64,000 bases of DNA. Source: Nissolia schottii (taxonomy: Eukaryota > Streptophyta > Magnoliopsida > Fabales > Fabaceae). Below, piece by piece: positions 49,294-62,899 of the stretch. Position 1 is the first letter of the stretch; every line of letters begins with the position of its first letter. Made by a program: the position numbers and the translations under genes. Location of the stretch: NCBI GenBank assembly GCA_003254905.1, contig QANU01021398.1:749405-813404 (forward strand). The letters run 5' to 3'. A model generated the notes under the pieces. It was not told the origin of the DNA and made no database searches. It saw only the letters and a program-made list of their open reading frames with translations.

Positions 49294-49929
49294 TTTGAAG
49301 CATTATGCTGGTTGCCACGCGCTGCAAATAGGTTGCAACATGTTACTGCATAAAATCGATTCTGAAAATTCAGGAAGTGTTTGATGATGACATTTTCTAC
49401 AATGCACACTAATTCTTTGATGGATCATGGATCCTTGCTTTTGGTACATAAGATGCTGCATTGAGTACTGTTTATGTGGGAAGCACATTCATTTACTGCA
49501 TTCAATTGAGAAGTATATCATTATTTGTGTTTATAGCAGTGTAAATGTAATCAGAAGCCAACTTGTTAATGCACCTTGATGGTTTTTTATGCATGTGAAT
49601 GTGAATGAGAATGAGAATGAGAATGAGAAATTTTCTGCTGACAATCCCTCATCTCACAAGTAAATTTGCTTAGAAACTTTGTGATCATGTTGCTGCTATG
49701 CATATTCTTAAGTTCTAGTGAACTTTTTAACAAGTGTCTGCTTTCTTTATTTGCCTTTGGTTTTTTTTCTTCCTCTGCATCCACTAAATTGCCCTCAGAC
49801 AGTGTTATGTTTGGATTGTTACCTTTAAATTCTTGCACAATAGAATGGATGATTCTAACCGTAATAATTATTCTCTCATCTTTACTGAGACCTGGCTCTG
49901 CTGCTAGTAAATTGTAATGATTCTGCGGC

Positions 49930-50300
49930 ACCTATTGTTGCTGGGATCTCAGAGTTTCTTTGAAGACATTCGGTGGTGCATTTGAACCATGTGTTTAGAG
50001 AAATGAATCCTGCTGGGGATTTCCTTGCTTCTTTGGGTCATTCGTTGGACATTGGAACTATTTATTATGTAGACATTCATCATGGTCTAAGTCAGATCTT
50101 GTGGGAAGATTCTGTAGGGATTGCCATCCCTAGAGGTGGCTGGGTTGTGTCTTGTTGTTTTTGGGTGCTGCGCACTATGTTGATTTCCAAAAAAATGAAA
50201 GGACTTATGTTTGATTGGTTCAAATAGTTTGGATGTTTTTTTTTTGTTTGTGTTGAAGTGAAGTGTTGGTTTTAAGTTTTGTTAATGGAAAAAATTAATG
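49930..50300 (+). pseudogene. LINE-type RNase H-like domain fragment
   Basis: The frame at 49973-50227 reads LNHVFREMNPAGDFLASLGH followed by a segment ending GIAIPRGGW. This is the pattern of the C-terminal RNase H-like (RVT_3) domain found in plant LINE relics. Nothing upstream matches reverse transcriptase, so the copy is 5'-truncated. A T-rich tail follows rather than a clean poly(A). It lies about 640 bases downstream of the G-gamma stop codon. Confidence 0.55.
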
Positions 50301-50869
50301 CTTTTTTTTTCCCACAAACTTCCTGATTTCATTGAATAGAAGCCACCTCTGTTAACATGGGGAAAAATTATTACAAAAGAGCACAGCCCATAAGATGGCA
50401 ATATCTATGGCTTGATTGTGTTAAGGAAGACCAATGTGGTCGTGCTTTGGGATTCGGGCCTAATTAAAACCTCCTTTAGGGTAAAATCCCCTTGAGAAAA
50501 ACCTAGAGGTAGGAAAAAGTAATGACTAAAATACATAGTTTATATATATACATACACACGCAGTGGGCTGATTTGGATTGATCTAAGTTAAATTCCTTTG
50601 GACAATTTAGAAAAAAATGAAACCAAAAAGAAGTAAACAAATTCTATGGGCCACTAACCTGAAGCTGAGACGCCAACTCATCAAGTAACTAAAAAGGACA
50701 TTTGGGCTAATCAGAAATTGACTGATAATAATATCGGGCCATTGAGTGAGAGTACGTGGAATCATGTGACGGAGATGGGATTCAGAATTGGAGATTGTCA
50801 GTGATGGTACATGTAATAATGCTAGTGAAAGAACCAATTGAAATTTGATCTAGCGATAGGGGCTAGTCC

Positions 50870-52249
50870 ACCAAAACGTGGCAAACTGTGATTAAACGTA
50901 TGCAAACTGCAAAAATCTCTCTTACGGATTAAACTAAGCAAGTCGTCAATGGAATGCTAAACTTACATCAATTTTGCACTCTTCTAGTTTTGCTCAGTCG
51001 AAGGCTGAATATTCTTTGTTCATTAAGCATAGCCCCCATGGTTTCATAGTAATTGTGGTGTATGTTGATGATTCAGTGCTGGCAGGCGATGATCTCTCTA
51101 AGATTACACACATCAAGGCCATTCTTGATGAGAAGTTCAAAATCAAAGACCTTGGCTTAAAATTCTTCTTAGGTATGGAAGTTGCACACTCAAAACGGGG
51201 TATCCATTTATATCAACGCAAATATGCTATTGATCTACTTCATGAATATGCCATGCTTAATGCCAAACCATCCTCAACACCCATGGATTATCATTTTAAA
51301 CTCAACAAGGATTCTGGTATACCTTTAACTTATCTCACTAATTATCACAAAATCATTGGCAAGCTCCTTTATGTTGTTGGGAAATTAAGCCAGTACCTTG
51401 ACTGTGTCACTGACTTACATATGCAAGCCGCTCATCGAATACTTCGATATATTAAAACTGCTTCTGTTGCAGGCTTGTTTTTTTTCCTCAACTTCTTATT
51501 AATGATTACTAGCCTTCATTGATTTTGATTGGGGCTCTTGTCTTGACACAAGGTGTTTTGTCAGTGGTTTTTCCTTCTTCCTTGGGACTTCACTCATCGC
51601 ATGGAAAAGTAAAAAACTAGCACACATCCTCTCATTCCTTCTCAGAAGCCGAATACAGGGCGCTATCCTTGGCATCCTGTAAAGCTCAATGACTCTTATA
51701 ATTACTTAAGGATCTTCGAATCTCCATCTCTCAACCTGTGCTCATGCATTGCGACAACTGTTCTTCAATTCACATTGCTTCCAACCCCATGTTTCATGAG
51801 AGAACGAAACATATTGAGGTAGATTGCCACCTGGTACGTGATAAGGTGCACTCTAGAGTTTTGCAACTCATTCATGCCCCCTCTTAAATTCATATTTCTG
51901 ATCTCTTTACCAAAGCCCTAGCACCGGGTTCATTCCTCAATTTGTATGGCAAGTTGGGCATATTGAATCTTCATGCTCCATCTTGAGGGGGGATGTTGGA
52001 TATATATATATATATATATATTTGTACATTTGTAATTAAGTTTATTAGTAGCTTAGTTGTTAGTTAGTTAGCTGGTAGAGATAGTTAGATCATTTGAGAC
52101 TCAAATTAGAATTAGTTAGATTACTTGAGACTCAAGCAAGGACTTGTATATAAATCTTTGTACTAACACAATCATGATTAACACACTGAATACAACATAT
52201 TCAAAAATTCTCTCTTTCTCTTTCTCTCTATACATTTTCTTTCCCAACC
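50870..52249 (+). mobile_element. 5'-truncated Ty1/copia retrotransposon with 3' LTR
   Basis: The element contains the C-terminal part of reverse transcriptase, RNase H, a polypurine tract (CTTGAGGGGGGA, 51982-51993) and a 3' LTR (51994 to about 52249). The LTR opens TGTTGGATAT, contains a (TA)n run (52000-52020) and a TATA box (TTGTATATAAATC near 52147), and closes with CCCAACC, a near match to the expected CCAACA. The 5' LTR, gag and most of pol are missing. Confidence 0.88.
50915..51960 (+). pseudogene. Copia pol fragment: reverse transcriptase end and RNase H
   Basis: Near 50920 a YGLxQASRQWNAKL-like reading with an in-frame stop is visible. 50974-51522 is open and contains VVYVDDSVLAGDD with the catalytic YVDD, then KIKDLGLKFFLGMEV. 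RNase H follows in other frames (WKSKKLAHI, HCDNCS, HERTKHIEVDCH, DLFTKAL) with several stops. It is inactive. Confidence 0.92.
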
Positions 52250-52254
52250 TTCAC

Positions 52255-53560
52255 CATTGTTGAAGCTTAGTGTGTCCATACCATGTCCATTAACAGGGAG
52301 ACCAGCCCACATACAATCGTCTGACAATGCTGCGTATAAAAAATAATAATAATGCTTAGGAAAGTGTTAATGGTGAACAAATATTTTTTCATTGACCCAA
52401 CGACCATTTAGCATAATCTTGAGTGATTTCTATGATAAAGAAATATGAAAGAGGATAGATTCACTTCGTTGTCAAAACTAGACGAAGTGTATGGCATGTT
52501 TAGTTTCTCGTATAGAGACTCCAAATCATATTTTGAGTGGAAGTCATTAGAGACTTTTGATTAAACCATGGTTTGGTGGTTTCTCAAACCAATCAAAGCC
52601 AATCATAGTACTATACATGTTTGGGTAAGGCTTTATGCATGCTTTGGTCCCAAAATAATTAATCCCTTAACTATATCCGGCAAAAATCAATGTTTTTAAA
52701 ATTTTAACATTCTCAAATATATAAAACTTATTCTTTCAAAACACTTAAAAAAAAACTAACTTGACTAATAAGTAAATTAGTCTAATTTTATAAACTATAA
52801 ATATAAAATTATATTATGTCCAATTAAATTTTGTCATGTTAGTAAATATGTTTGTATTTTACACTCACTGCTTCAAAAATAGTACATATGAGAGGATTCA
52901 ATTTTATGATAGTTAACACATATAAAAAAAAAAGTAAATTTTTATTAAATATCTTAACATTCAACCCTTAGACTCGATAAAAAAAAGTAGATAGAATGTT
53001 GATATTTATGAACTTATAACATCATCAACCTAACCAAGCAATAATTTTTAGAGAGGTGCGTGCATGCGTGCGCGCGAGTGTAGACACGCACATTAAAATG
53101 GACTAACATGATTCAATGTTTTCTGGTGGCATAATCTACTCATTGTCCTTGGAGCTAAACTGTTCTGCTTCATTTCAAATCTCAATTATCTAAAGTGAGC
53201 CTGGCCTGCATGTTAGACTGAAAAACACGTGTATAAAGTTGTAATACTTGCCGGTAAGCCCGCCACCTAGAAAGCATTCAAAATAGGCCCATATAATAAA
53301 TCCAAAATAACCATTTCCTCCAGTGTTTATAGTTGGAGCCTATGCTGTTTAAAGATCACTGAATTAATTTAACTTTGAAGGCCATGCCAACTAACTATAT
53401 GTACGTATATATTTATTAGTTTTGAATATTAAATGATGAAAAGAAAAATCAATATCGATTAGTCATACAAATATTCTACAATCTAAGTGGTATATCACCC
53501 TTTAGTTTAAAATTGTATGGGCAATTGTTAAGAAAAGCCTTGATTAATAGTAGGCTACCA
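52255..53560. other. Intergenic, no gene seen
   Basis: AT-rich with short frames. A small GC-rich run (GTGCATGCGTGCGCGCGAG near 53065) has no identifiable role. Confidence 0.45.
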
Positions 53561-53572
53561 TTCATTAATATT

Positions 53573-53947
53573 TTTTTTTTTTGGGTATAGAAACGCAAAA
53601 AGGAGAAACAGAAAGAATTGCAGATTGCCAATCTTATCCTTCATATGCACAAGCAAGACTCCCGCAGATGAAACACTCCAAAGGTGTAACCCATCATTAT
53701 CCTTAGCACCATGTGCTTTGCAAGGAAATCTGCCACCCCATTAGCTGAGCGCAGGAAATTCTTAGGTTTCAAATTCGTGGTTATACTTATAAACAACCTT
53801 CCGCAAACCCTTTTTTAACAAACAACAATTCCAACACGAGAATTTCTATGTTGGTCTTTGAGCTCCTCTAACTCGATTGCCTGCTTCCTCCGAAATCATT
53901 GTTGCAAGCTCATCCAAATTTCAATAACCTTCTAGCCAAATATCCCG
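53573..53947 (-). pseudogene. 5'-truncated LINE 3' end with poly(A) and probable target-site duplication
   Basis: On the minus strand the sequence reads SANGVADFLAKHMVL, an RNase H-like motif of plant LINEs, then runs through a short 3' region into a poly(A) tail (T-run on the plus strand at about 53571-53582). TTAATATT occurs at 53565-53572 and again at 53948-53955, consistent with an 8-bp duplication. Confidence 0.6.
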
Positions 53948-54003
53948 TTAATATTATGATTTTTTTTTGGTTAGGTTTTGATAGTACTAATACTGAAAAA
54001 ATA

Positions 54004-54004
<1 letters not shown>

Positions 54005-54057
<53 letters not shown>

Positions 54058-54625
54058 CTATATTAATTCAAAAGCAGAGTTTTTTTTTGCTATTGATTTT
54101 TGAGAAAATTTTTCTGCCTAAATTATTTTCACTAAATTCTACTAAATCTTATTTAATTCAAATTTTAAATTTCACTAAATTTATTCTATTTGACCCCACT
54201 AAACTTTTTCTAATTTAAAATTAATATTTTCTTATTTTTAACATTTAAAAAATACAAAAAATAAAGTAAATAACTTATATAAAAAAATAAGAGCAACAAA
54301 TTTAAAATAATTTATATTCATAGCACAAGTACTACTACTACTACTACTAATAATAATAATCTATATTAACTCAAAATCATTGTTTTGTTTTATTTATTTT
54401 TGAGAGAATTTTTCTGCCTAAATTATTTTCACTAAATTCTACTATTTTTTTTAATTTAAATTTTAAATTTCACTAAATTTATTCTATTTGACCCCACTAA
54501 ACCTTTTCTAATTTAAAATTAATATTTTCTTACTTTTAACATTTAAAAATACAAAAAATAAAAGTAAATAACTTATATAAAAAAATAAGAGCAACAAATT
54601 TAAAATAATTTATATTCATAGCACA

Positions 54626-54664
<39 letters not shown>

Positions 54665-54955
54665 CTATATTAACTCAAAAGCATTTTTTTTATTGATTTT
54701 TGAGAAAATTTTTCTGCCTAAATTATTTTCACTAAATTCTACTAAATCTTTTTTTAATTCAAATTTTAAATTTCACTAAACTTATTCTATTTGACGCCAC
54801 TAAATCTTTCCCAATTTAAAATTAAGATTTTCTTACTTTTAACATTTAAAAATACAAAAAATAAAAACAAATAACTTATATAAAAAAATAAAAGCAACAA
54901 ATTTAAAATAATTTATGTGCATAGCACAAGCATTATTATTATTATTATAATATTA
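54005..54955. repeat. Three tandem copies of a 303-bp AT-rich unit separated by microsatellites
   Basis: Units start with CTATATTAA at 54058, 54361 and 54665. Each reads TTTTTCTGCCTAAATTATTT, CACTAAATTCTACT, TTCTATTTGAC and CATTTAAAA, and ends ATAGCACAA. Before each unit is a simple repeat: (AATGAT)n at 54009-54046, (CTA)n plus (AAT)n at 54330-54360, and (AAT)n at 54629-54663. A last (ATT)n run follows the third unit. Non-coding. Confidence 0.95.
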
Positions 54956-54999
54956 AAATAGTAGTAAATATTGTTGATGTAAAAGAAAAATTGCTAATT

Positions 55000-57385
55000 A
55001 TAAAGTATATATCAACTCTATAAACTTGTTAATTATATTAAAAAGTCAATGCTAATAGAAACAAATTCTTGTTCCACTAGATTATGTGCCACTAGCAAAT
55101 ATATTTTCAGCACAACCTAGGCCCTTCATTGTATGCAAATGGCACCCTTTGACATTGTAGATGTGGTATACACCATTTTGGCCTTTTTCATATATAAAAT
55201 AGTATACCATTTTTGTTAGAGAGTAGTTTGTGTGTTTTTCTTTGTAATTTTCCTATTGAATGTGTAAAAAAATTAAACTATTAACATAATTAGGATTGAA
55301 AAGAAACATGGGATAACCAGACCATTGGCATCACGGTCGTCAGCATCAATTATTGAAAGCTAAAAAAAAAGTTGGCATTAATTCCCCTGAATTCATACAA
55401 TTTTATAGTAACAAAAGTTATGGAAAACGTCAATTCTCATGATTATAGTAAAATGGAGCACTTGACCCATCATGAGTCTTTGTTTGAGCATAGAATATAT
55501 GGGGTGTGCATGAAGCATGAAGCATGAAGCATGAAGCATGATGCCATGTTTTGCAGCCTCCAATGAAGTAAGTTTTGGCAGAGAGAGGAGCATGTGGGAA
55601 TGGCTGATTTCGATAACAATGGGCAATGCATTTGGCCACATAAAAATGGGTACGTGTCCCACATAATCAGATTCTCAAATGTAAAAAAAAAATTCTTAGA
55701 AAAGAGTTCCAATTTTTGCACACTCTGGTAGTTGCATATCCATTGCACACGTATTATAAATAATGTCTACTATTGTGCAACTTAAAAGAAGGGAGAAAAC
55801 GTCTTACACTCTCACTCATCATGAGCGTGTTCTATGCTCTCATCTTCCTCTTGATTCTTCTTCATCACTAGTTTGCTCTTTTTTTTCTGCGAGTTTATCA
55901 TCGAAAATTCTTCTGTCCGTCTTTCGTTTTGCTATTTTTTGCTTGTGATAACAACCTTTTTATGTTTTACTTTTTTTTTTCTCTTTCTTTGCTTCGATCA
56001 TGCTTTTGAAATGCATATATTAGTTGTGTTTGAATAACATAAAAGATAGGTATGTGTATATAATGTGATTGTGCCCATCTTTGTAGGTTATAAAAATCAA
56101 TACGTGACTAATTTTTATGAAATTATCATTAAAAAAATCCTTTATCTCATATAATATTCATTCATCGATTAGGAAAATGGATTATAGTTTAAATTTCATA
56201 ACAAATACTGATATATTCAAATAAAAAATTATTAATAATTAATCTATATGAAATTTTCATATGTATGAAATTGATCATTCATTTTCACGTGACCCAAGAA
56301 CACAAATTTTTAAAATGGATAACACATCCCTCCTCTCAAGTAACCCTTTTCAGGGCACATCTCAATTTTGTACAGAAAAGACCGTTAAACATCATTTTCT
56401 TTTTTAAATTTAATAGTACATCGCTTTCACTTTGTCCTCCTATAAATTAATCCCATGTTCAGAGTTTTAAATTTCTTTCCATTTTTTCTGTAGTTTATTT
56501 AATCCACCAACTACTTTGAACAACGAGCCAAACAAGTGTGACAAGAAGGCTCAGCTATTAGTATAAAATAAATTAAAATAAAACGTTCCTTGTTATTGGC
56601 TAGTTGCCCTTGCCGTTGAAGGAAAACTATAATTTTTCTTTTACGATTTTTGAGACTTGAGACTTAGTCAGTATAGTATTATAATTAATGAATATTTAAT
56701 TAATTGAATCTAATTCTATTCCACTTCTATACACCATGATCATCTTTGAGCTGAGCCTATACCTAAAACCCTACAAAATGTGACGACATTAGTGGCAGCT
56801 AGAGACGACTGTCATCTATTATAAATCTGCTGCAGTTTCTAGGGAATGAATTAATAGTGATATAGCCAGCTAGCTAGCTACACTGATCAAGCGGAGTGTG
56901 TACGCCATAACATATTTAATTATTGCTATTTATTAAAATAAAAATAACACTAACAATAATAATAATAGTAATGAATTTTAAATTTTTTTGACGATTATTT
57001 AAAGATTAAAATTCACGTCACCTTGATCCTAGATTGAAGCAACAATAAGTAATTTAATCAAATTACGTGCTTGTTAGAAATTCTTTTGAAGATAACTAAT
57101 TTTTTATTTTCTATTTACTTTATAGTTGTGCAACAATTTTCTCCATGTAGGTCCGATTCGATTTTGCTAATCAAACAAGCATAAAAAGGTTTAACAGTTA
57201 TTAATATTGATTGAGGTGATATTTGTCTTGTCATTTAATTAAAAGTTTTGGATTAGAGTCTTGGAAATAATAAAAAATTATTAAAAGACCCTTAAGTTAT
57301 TCAAGAATTAGGTTTTAAAGTTTTTAATATATTTAATATATTAAAAACTAAATCATTTTTTTATGCAATAAAAAAAGTAAAATGA
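55000..57385. other. Intergenic, no gene recognised
   Basis: A short minisatellite (GCATGAA, four to five copies) lies at 55508-55540. Short frames on both strands have no family resemblance. Confidence 0.45.
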
Positions 57386-57389
57386 AAAA

Positions 57390-59270
57390 AATTATACTCT
57401 CTCGTGGAGAACTCCCATGTAATTATTCTGGAGCACATCGTGTAGCCTCATTAGAACCTCCTCCAGAACAACTAACTAGCACCAGTCTTGGCTGAAATAT
57501 CAGCACAAAAATTTGCCTCTCGGCGAAATTTCCCATTCCTTGCGGAGCCAATGCTTTGTTTCAACAATGATAGCATGGTAAGGGTGGAAGGCTGAAGCTT
57601 AAAGAGAAAAAGAAACGGGAACCGAGAAGCTAGCCACACCTCCTTCGCATGTAGACAGTCACAAAGATAATGAATAATAGTTTCCTCCTACTCATTACAT
57701 CGAAGGGCATACCGTTGAAGTTTCCATACAATGTTGGACTCTAACCGCATTAGCAATAGTTGAGGGGTCCAAGCGGCTGACATTGTGTAGATAGCAATAG
57801 TTGCCACCACTGCCTTTAACTAGAGTTACTCTCCTAACTCTATTAAGGTGCCTTGTCTTCCAGCCACTTAGTTTTGAACAAATTCAGTCAAGGAGAAAAT
57901 TAAAATCAGCATTCTTGACTCTTCCTTGTGTCGAAGTAAATCTCATATATCTCGCCAAGTTGCTAGTAAAAGGAATGCCAAAGATACCTGCAATCTTGTT
58001 GCACTTCGCTCTAAGAATGGCAAACGCAACAGCTTTTGATTTGCCAACATTTACCATTAGTCTAGACCCTTCCGCAAAAGAATCTGGGACTCCCATAATG
58101 AGGCGAATTTTATTGGTTGTTGCTTTAGCAAAGAGTGGGATATCATCCACGAAGAAAAGGTGGAAAATTCCCATGCCACCCCAAGATAAAGAAATAGGAT
58201 GCCAACACCCATCTACCACCTTATCAAGAATCAAATGAGAGATTTTTTTTCCATGCAGAGAACCAAAAATATAAGGGGAAAGAGGATCGCCCTAACACAG
58301 GCCACGAGGACGAGGAAATACATAACATAATCAGACGAATAATGGAATCAAAGAAGCCAAAATCCATAAGAGTTTTCTTCAGAAAGCTCCATTTAACATT
58401 CATAGGCCTTGTGCATATCAATCTTCAAAATCATATTGCCTTTTTTTCTTCTTAGGCTTACACATAAAATGAAGAATTTATTGGACAATAGCAACGTTGT
58501 TAGATGCATTCCGCCTAAGCAAGAAACTACTCTGAAACAGACCCACAATCTTCAGAAGGATGGGTCCCAATACGGTTGACCAGGACTTTAGATAGGATCT
58601 TGTAGCTCACGTTGCAGATACTGATAAGACATGATTGAGAGAAACGAATTGGCACATGTTCCTTCGGAATGAGAACAATTAAGAGTCTACATAATGCATT
58701 TGTCAACAACCCCACTACCAAAAGCGAATTTTACCATGGCACAAATATCTTCACCAAGAATGTGCCAATAACGCTTATAGAAATAGGGTTGAAAGCCACC
58801 CGAAGCGTTAAATGCTTTTCATGTACTTGAGAGCTTCCCACACCTCCGCATTTGACACCTATTTTAGAAGAGAAGAACTTTCCTCTGTAGACATCTAAAC
58901 AGAATCTTTAGTGTCAGAAGAAAACACCATGTTACCAAGGGATGAAATAAACAAATCTTAACAAAATTTAAGAGCTTCACGGCGAAGAATATCTTGGTCA
59001 ATGCACTAGATATCCCCAATAATAAAATTACCCTCAATCTTATTATGTTTCATCAAATGATCGTCTTGGCATTGGAAAAAAAAGGTGTTTCTATCACCCA
59101 TTGTCGACGGGATTTTTGATACCACAGAGAGAGTCTCAGGAGGATTTGAGAGTATACAGCCAACAACAATGCCTCCGTCTATCTAAGGTTATAGTTCTAA
59201 AAAAATTCCAGTTCCCTCTGAGCACCCCTACTTGAGCCTCAATGCACCACTTGCGTTGGAAAATATTACT
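57390..59270 (-). pseudogene. Degenerate LINE (non-LTR retrotransposon) relic
   Basis: Minus-strand fragments in order from 59.2 kb downwards begin with reverse transcriptase fingers (LIVLIPKEHVPIRFSQ, SICNVSYKILSKVLVNR, 58527-58721). The palm region follows (NVKWSFLKKTLMDFGF, 58224-58421), then the catalytic FVDD (FFVDDIPLFAKA, within 57884-58234). Last is a zinc-binding reverse-transcriptase-associated region near 57600-57680 (HAKEVWLASRFPF). Several stops and frame changes separate the pieces. FVDD replaces the more usual FADD. No intact ORF1 is seen. Confidence 0.88.
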
Positions 59271-59274
59271 GAAA

Positions 59275-60583
59275 ATATTTATTAACTAAAAGCAAGTTTA
59301 ATGCAAAAACTTCAATTCTTCATTTTTTTTTATGGACGCTAATTAATAAAATTCGTATGATTTTACTCATAAAATTAATTTAACCACATAAGCCATTGAT
59401 GTACCTTGCCATTTGATTTTTCTAATTTGCAAAAAAGAAAAACAATTCTTTTATTTGATCTTTCAGTTTCTAGTTTATTTCTTTGTAATCCCACGTGTAG
59501 CTAGCTAGTAATTTGGATATAATTAACAATACTTATTTTTCCAACCTTGCTGAATGTATACACTATTACTATTATATAGTCATAATGTCGTAGAGATAAG
59601 AACAAGATCGAACAGGAGAACAAACTAAAATTGTTCCCCCCACATATCACGTGCATAGATTCATCTTTTTCTTCTTTTTCTTTCACCTATATATCTTCTT
59701 TAGAACTTTTGATTTTTAGTTTCCCGTTTTATGGAAAAAAATAAAATAAAAGAGAAAAACATAAAGGCAAAGGCATGTGAAGGTTCATAAGACTATGTTT
59801 GTTCAATCTTTTTTACATATAAAATTTTTTTGACTATTGTTTTAGCTTAGATTAGGTCATATATATTTATATACCTATGTCATGTAACTGTCAGAGCATA
59901 ATTAGTATAGGGTAATTAATAATAGAATCAAATTCTATAGGAATAGGATTATTAACCTTCCCCGCTAGATGACAAAGGATGCCAAGTATTCCTTCACATG
60001 AAGAACTTCAATTACTATATATATCTTCTTTTTTACATTATCAACAAGAACATGGGAACTTAGTCTTTCACCTTAATTATTACCCATAATGATTCTCGCT
60101 ATGCATGTTGCAGATATTCTATTCTCCGACTAATTATATACAAATAACTACAAATTTACAGCTACTGAAGTTTAATAATAGGAAAAGGGATAATATATCA
60201 TATACACATCTTATCTTCACAATTATATATTTAACATGGATAAACACTTTTTTAATGGGATCCTGAATCGATAGACTTATTTATGTAATCATATACAAAA
60301 TTGCATGAATTGAATCCCCTCATTCACAAAGGTTATAATAATCTCTAACTTCAATAAATTTACTTTGAATTCTTCTGTTTTTTGTTTTTTTGGGTACTAT
60401 TTTGATTGTGGAAAATATAATGTTAGAAAACAAATTTTGACTAATGAAACATATACTATGAAAGTCTAATTTTACTAGAAAATAAAATCTTGGATACTTA
60501 AAAAAATACTTTCTTTTTAATTTGTTAGAAATTAAGATGATTAACTCCTATATTTTCAATAGAAAAAAAATGAAGATTTACTC

Positions 60584-60627
<44 letters not shown>

Positions 60628-62060
60628 GGGACAGTGTTCTTGGTTTTGTTGTAAATGAAATGAGAAAGTGTCTCAGTTCCTCTGCCTTAATTAAGCAAAC
60701 AGGACTAATGAATGGGGCACCAAATGGCAAAAGCAAATGAGGGCAGTGCCTGCCGTAAAAGATACCCAAATACATAAATAAATATAAAAGCAACAAATTT
60801 GGCTAAGCATATATAAAACTATACATAAAAGAAACAGAGAGAATCCATGTGAGTGTGGTGGGTTGAGAGAGGAATACCAGTCTCCAAAGTGGTCCAACTG
60901 CTGAACCCTAGATAGAGGGAATCAGAATCCCATGATCTCTACCTTCATCATTTGATTCAGCATATTCCTATATCCATATTCCTGCCAATCACCTAATTTC
61001 TACAATAATATATTGCATATCAAGAGATGAGAAGACTCTTGTCTACGGTATTTATATAAATATGATATGATTCTATAGTTTAAGCACATTTCCTTTAAAA
61101 TATTATGTTAAGAATAAGTATTAATAAAATATGCACAAATTTTTATAGGCATTCTTTCTTAGACTGTGTTTACAGTGAGGATTGGAAATTTTGTGAGACT
61201 TGGAAAATAAAGTTTGTATATAGTATTTTAGCTACGTGGTAAACCACGTTTTGAATCTCAAGTGGGAGAGTCGTTCATTTAAGTGTCTTATAATATTTGA
61301 ATAAGATTGCCTCCGATGAGAGGAGACATGCATGTGGGGGAACAAACAAAAAATGCATTAACAGTCCAAAAACAAATAACAAATCAGACGAGGGATAAGA
61401 ACAACAAAATGGAATAGCAACAAGAAATGCCAAGAGTTCGAACGATATACCACAAATCGTGCTAAGCACAGTCCTTAAGAGTTTATCTCTGCCTACCTAA
61501 AACAAAGCTTGGTGAAAAATGCCTTGATGAGGAACCTTCAAGGAGCAATGAAGGTTGTGGTGGCGATCACCTCCTAAAGCTCGCAAACGAAGAGGCAAGG
61601 AGAAATGACCATCAATTTAAAGTAATCAAACTAAATAGGCTAAGAAACAGAATCAGAACATAAATATACAATCAACATAAATCAAAAGTAATCAAACTAA
61701 ATAAACATTAGATCAATTTAAAATAAATCAGAGATATAATAATATTCTTAACAATAAAATTAATTATTTTTCAATTCATTCTAAAACTCGTGAGGTAAGA
61801 CTCTATTTATAGGGGAAGATTTGCACTGCCCCATTTGTAACTACGCGATGTGAGACTTTGAAGTCAGTTAGGAACTCTATGGCGCTACCTGAGCATTATG
61901 GCACCCGTGTTGGCGGTTTCTGGCACTATGGTGCCCTGCTAACACCATTGCACTGCTTTTGGGATTCAAAAGTCAACATTTTTTACTACGAGGGTCCATT
62001 ATGAGTTACTTTAGATACTATGTCTTACACTTTAAAGTCACTGACCATACGGGTCATCAC
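59275..62060. other. Intergenic, no gene recognised
   Basis: A compound (CA)n(TA)n microsatellite lies at 60582-60624. 61270-62060 is more GC-balanced and may be the 3' region of the copia relic next to it. No reading frame is convincing. Confidence 0.45.
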
Positions 62061-62064
62061 ACAG

Positions 62065-62425
62065 TCACTAGCATCCTAGCAACTATATAGCTTCGTTAAA
62101 GGGTAAACCAAATTCTTCTAAGATCTCACAAAATCCATAGACATCACATTATTCTCAAGCAATTGTCTCACAATATGTTGTGTCTCAATCTTATATGCCA
62201 AACTTTTACCATTATAAATCTTGATTTTTGCTTGACAAATGGCCTCCTGACAATCACAATGAATAGAAGCATGTGTTTCTACTCTATTCCACAAGGGTCT
62301 ATCCACCAACAAACTCCTTATTCGCTTGACTTGGGACCCTACCGTATCTAATTCTTACTCCATGGTAGACTTGGCAATACAAGTTTGCTTGGTATACTTC
62401 CAAGAGATAGCCTAAAGTTTTAGCA
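62065..62425 (-). pseudogene. Copia RNase H fragment
   Basis: On the minus strand the sequence reads WKYTKQTCIAKSTME, stop, RSLLVDRPLWNR, then SIHCDCQEAICQAK, KIYNGKS and LLENNVMSMDFVRS. This is the end of Ty1/copia RNase H. Two in-frame stops interrupt it. No LTR could be delimited. Confidence 0.85.
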
Positions 62426-62559
62426 TAAATACATTCTCACTATCAAATTTTAATTCATTAAAGTCTGAAATCTAGTTTGCAATAGTATATTCTTCCAACA
62501 TTGAAGGATAACCATAATGTGTTAAACCATAATTCATAATTCATCTTAAATATCTCACA

Positions 62560-62890
62560 AACCATAATTTATAGTCTATCTTAAATATCTATTATTGTTT
62601 TTGTGTTTTTGCATTTTTGATGGTGAATCCATATAGGTTAAGGCTTTTGTTAGCATTTGTTTTGTGCATTTTAGTGCCTTAAATTGTTTGGGGGATGAGT
62701 ACTCTTTTTCTTCTCTAAAAAGCATGAGTTTATTCCTAGAGAGGATTTTTTTTAAAGAAAGGTTTTAACGAGGTCTCTACTCTTTCTTGTCGAGCATTGT
62801 TGGGTCTCGGTGGCCATAAGGGGTTGTGCACTATGTTACGTTGGCCCATTTTAGGTTTGTTAATAAATTCATGACCTATAAAAAAAATGC
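62560..62890 (+). mobile_element. Probable LINE 3' end with A-tail
   Basis: GGGGGATGAGTACTC, then a T-rich stretch, GGTTTTAACGAGGTC and an A-run at 62880-62887, resembles the 3' untranslated region of plant LINEs. There is no coding part. The upstream border is unclear. Confidence 0.4.
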
Positions 62891-62899
62891 ATATCACTA

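Noticed and set aside
49587-49931. 114-codon minus-strand frame ending in a His-Ser repeat
   Set aside because: The repeat comes from a GAATGA minisatellite, there is no family resemblance, and it lies in the 3' flank of the G-gamma gene on the opposite strand.
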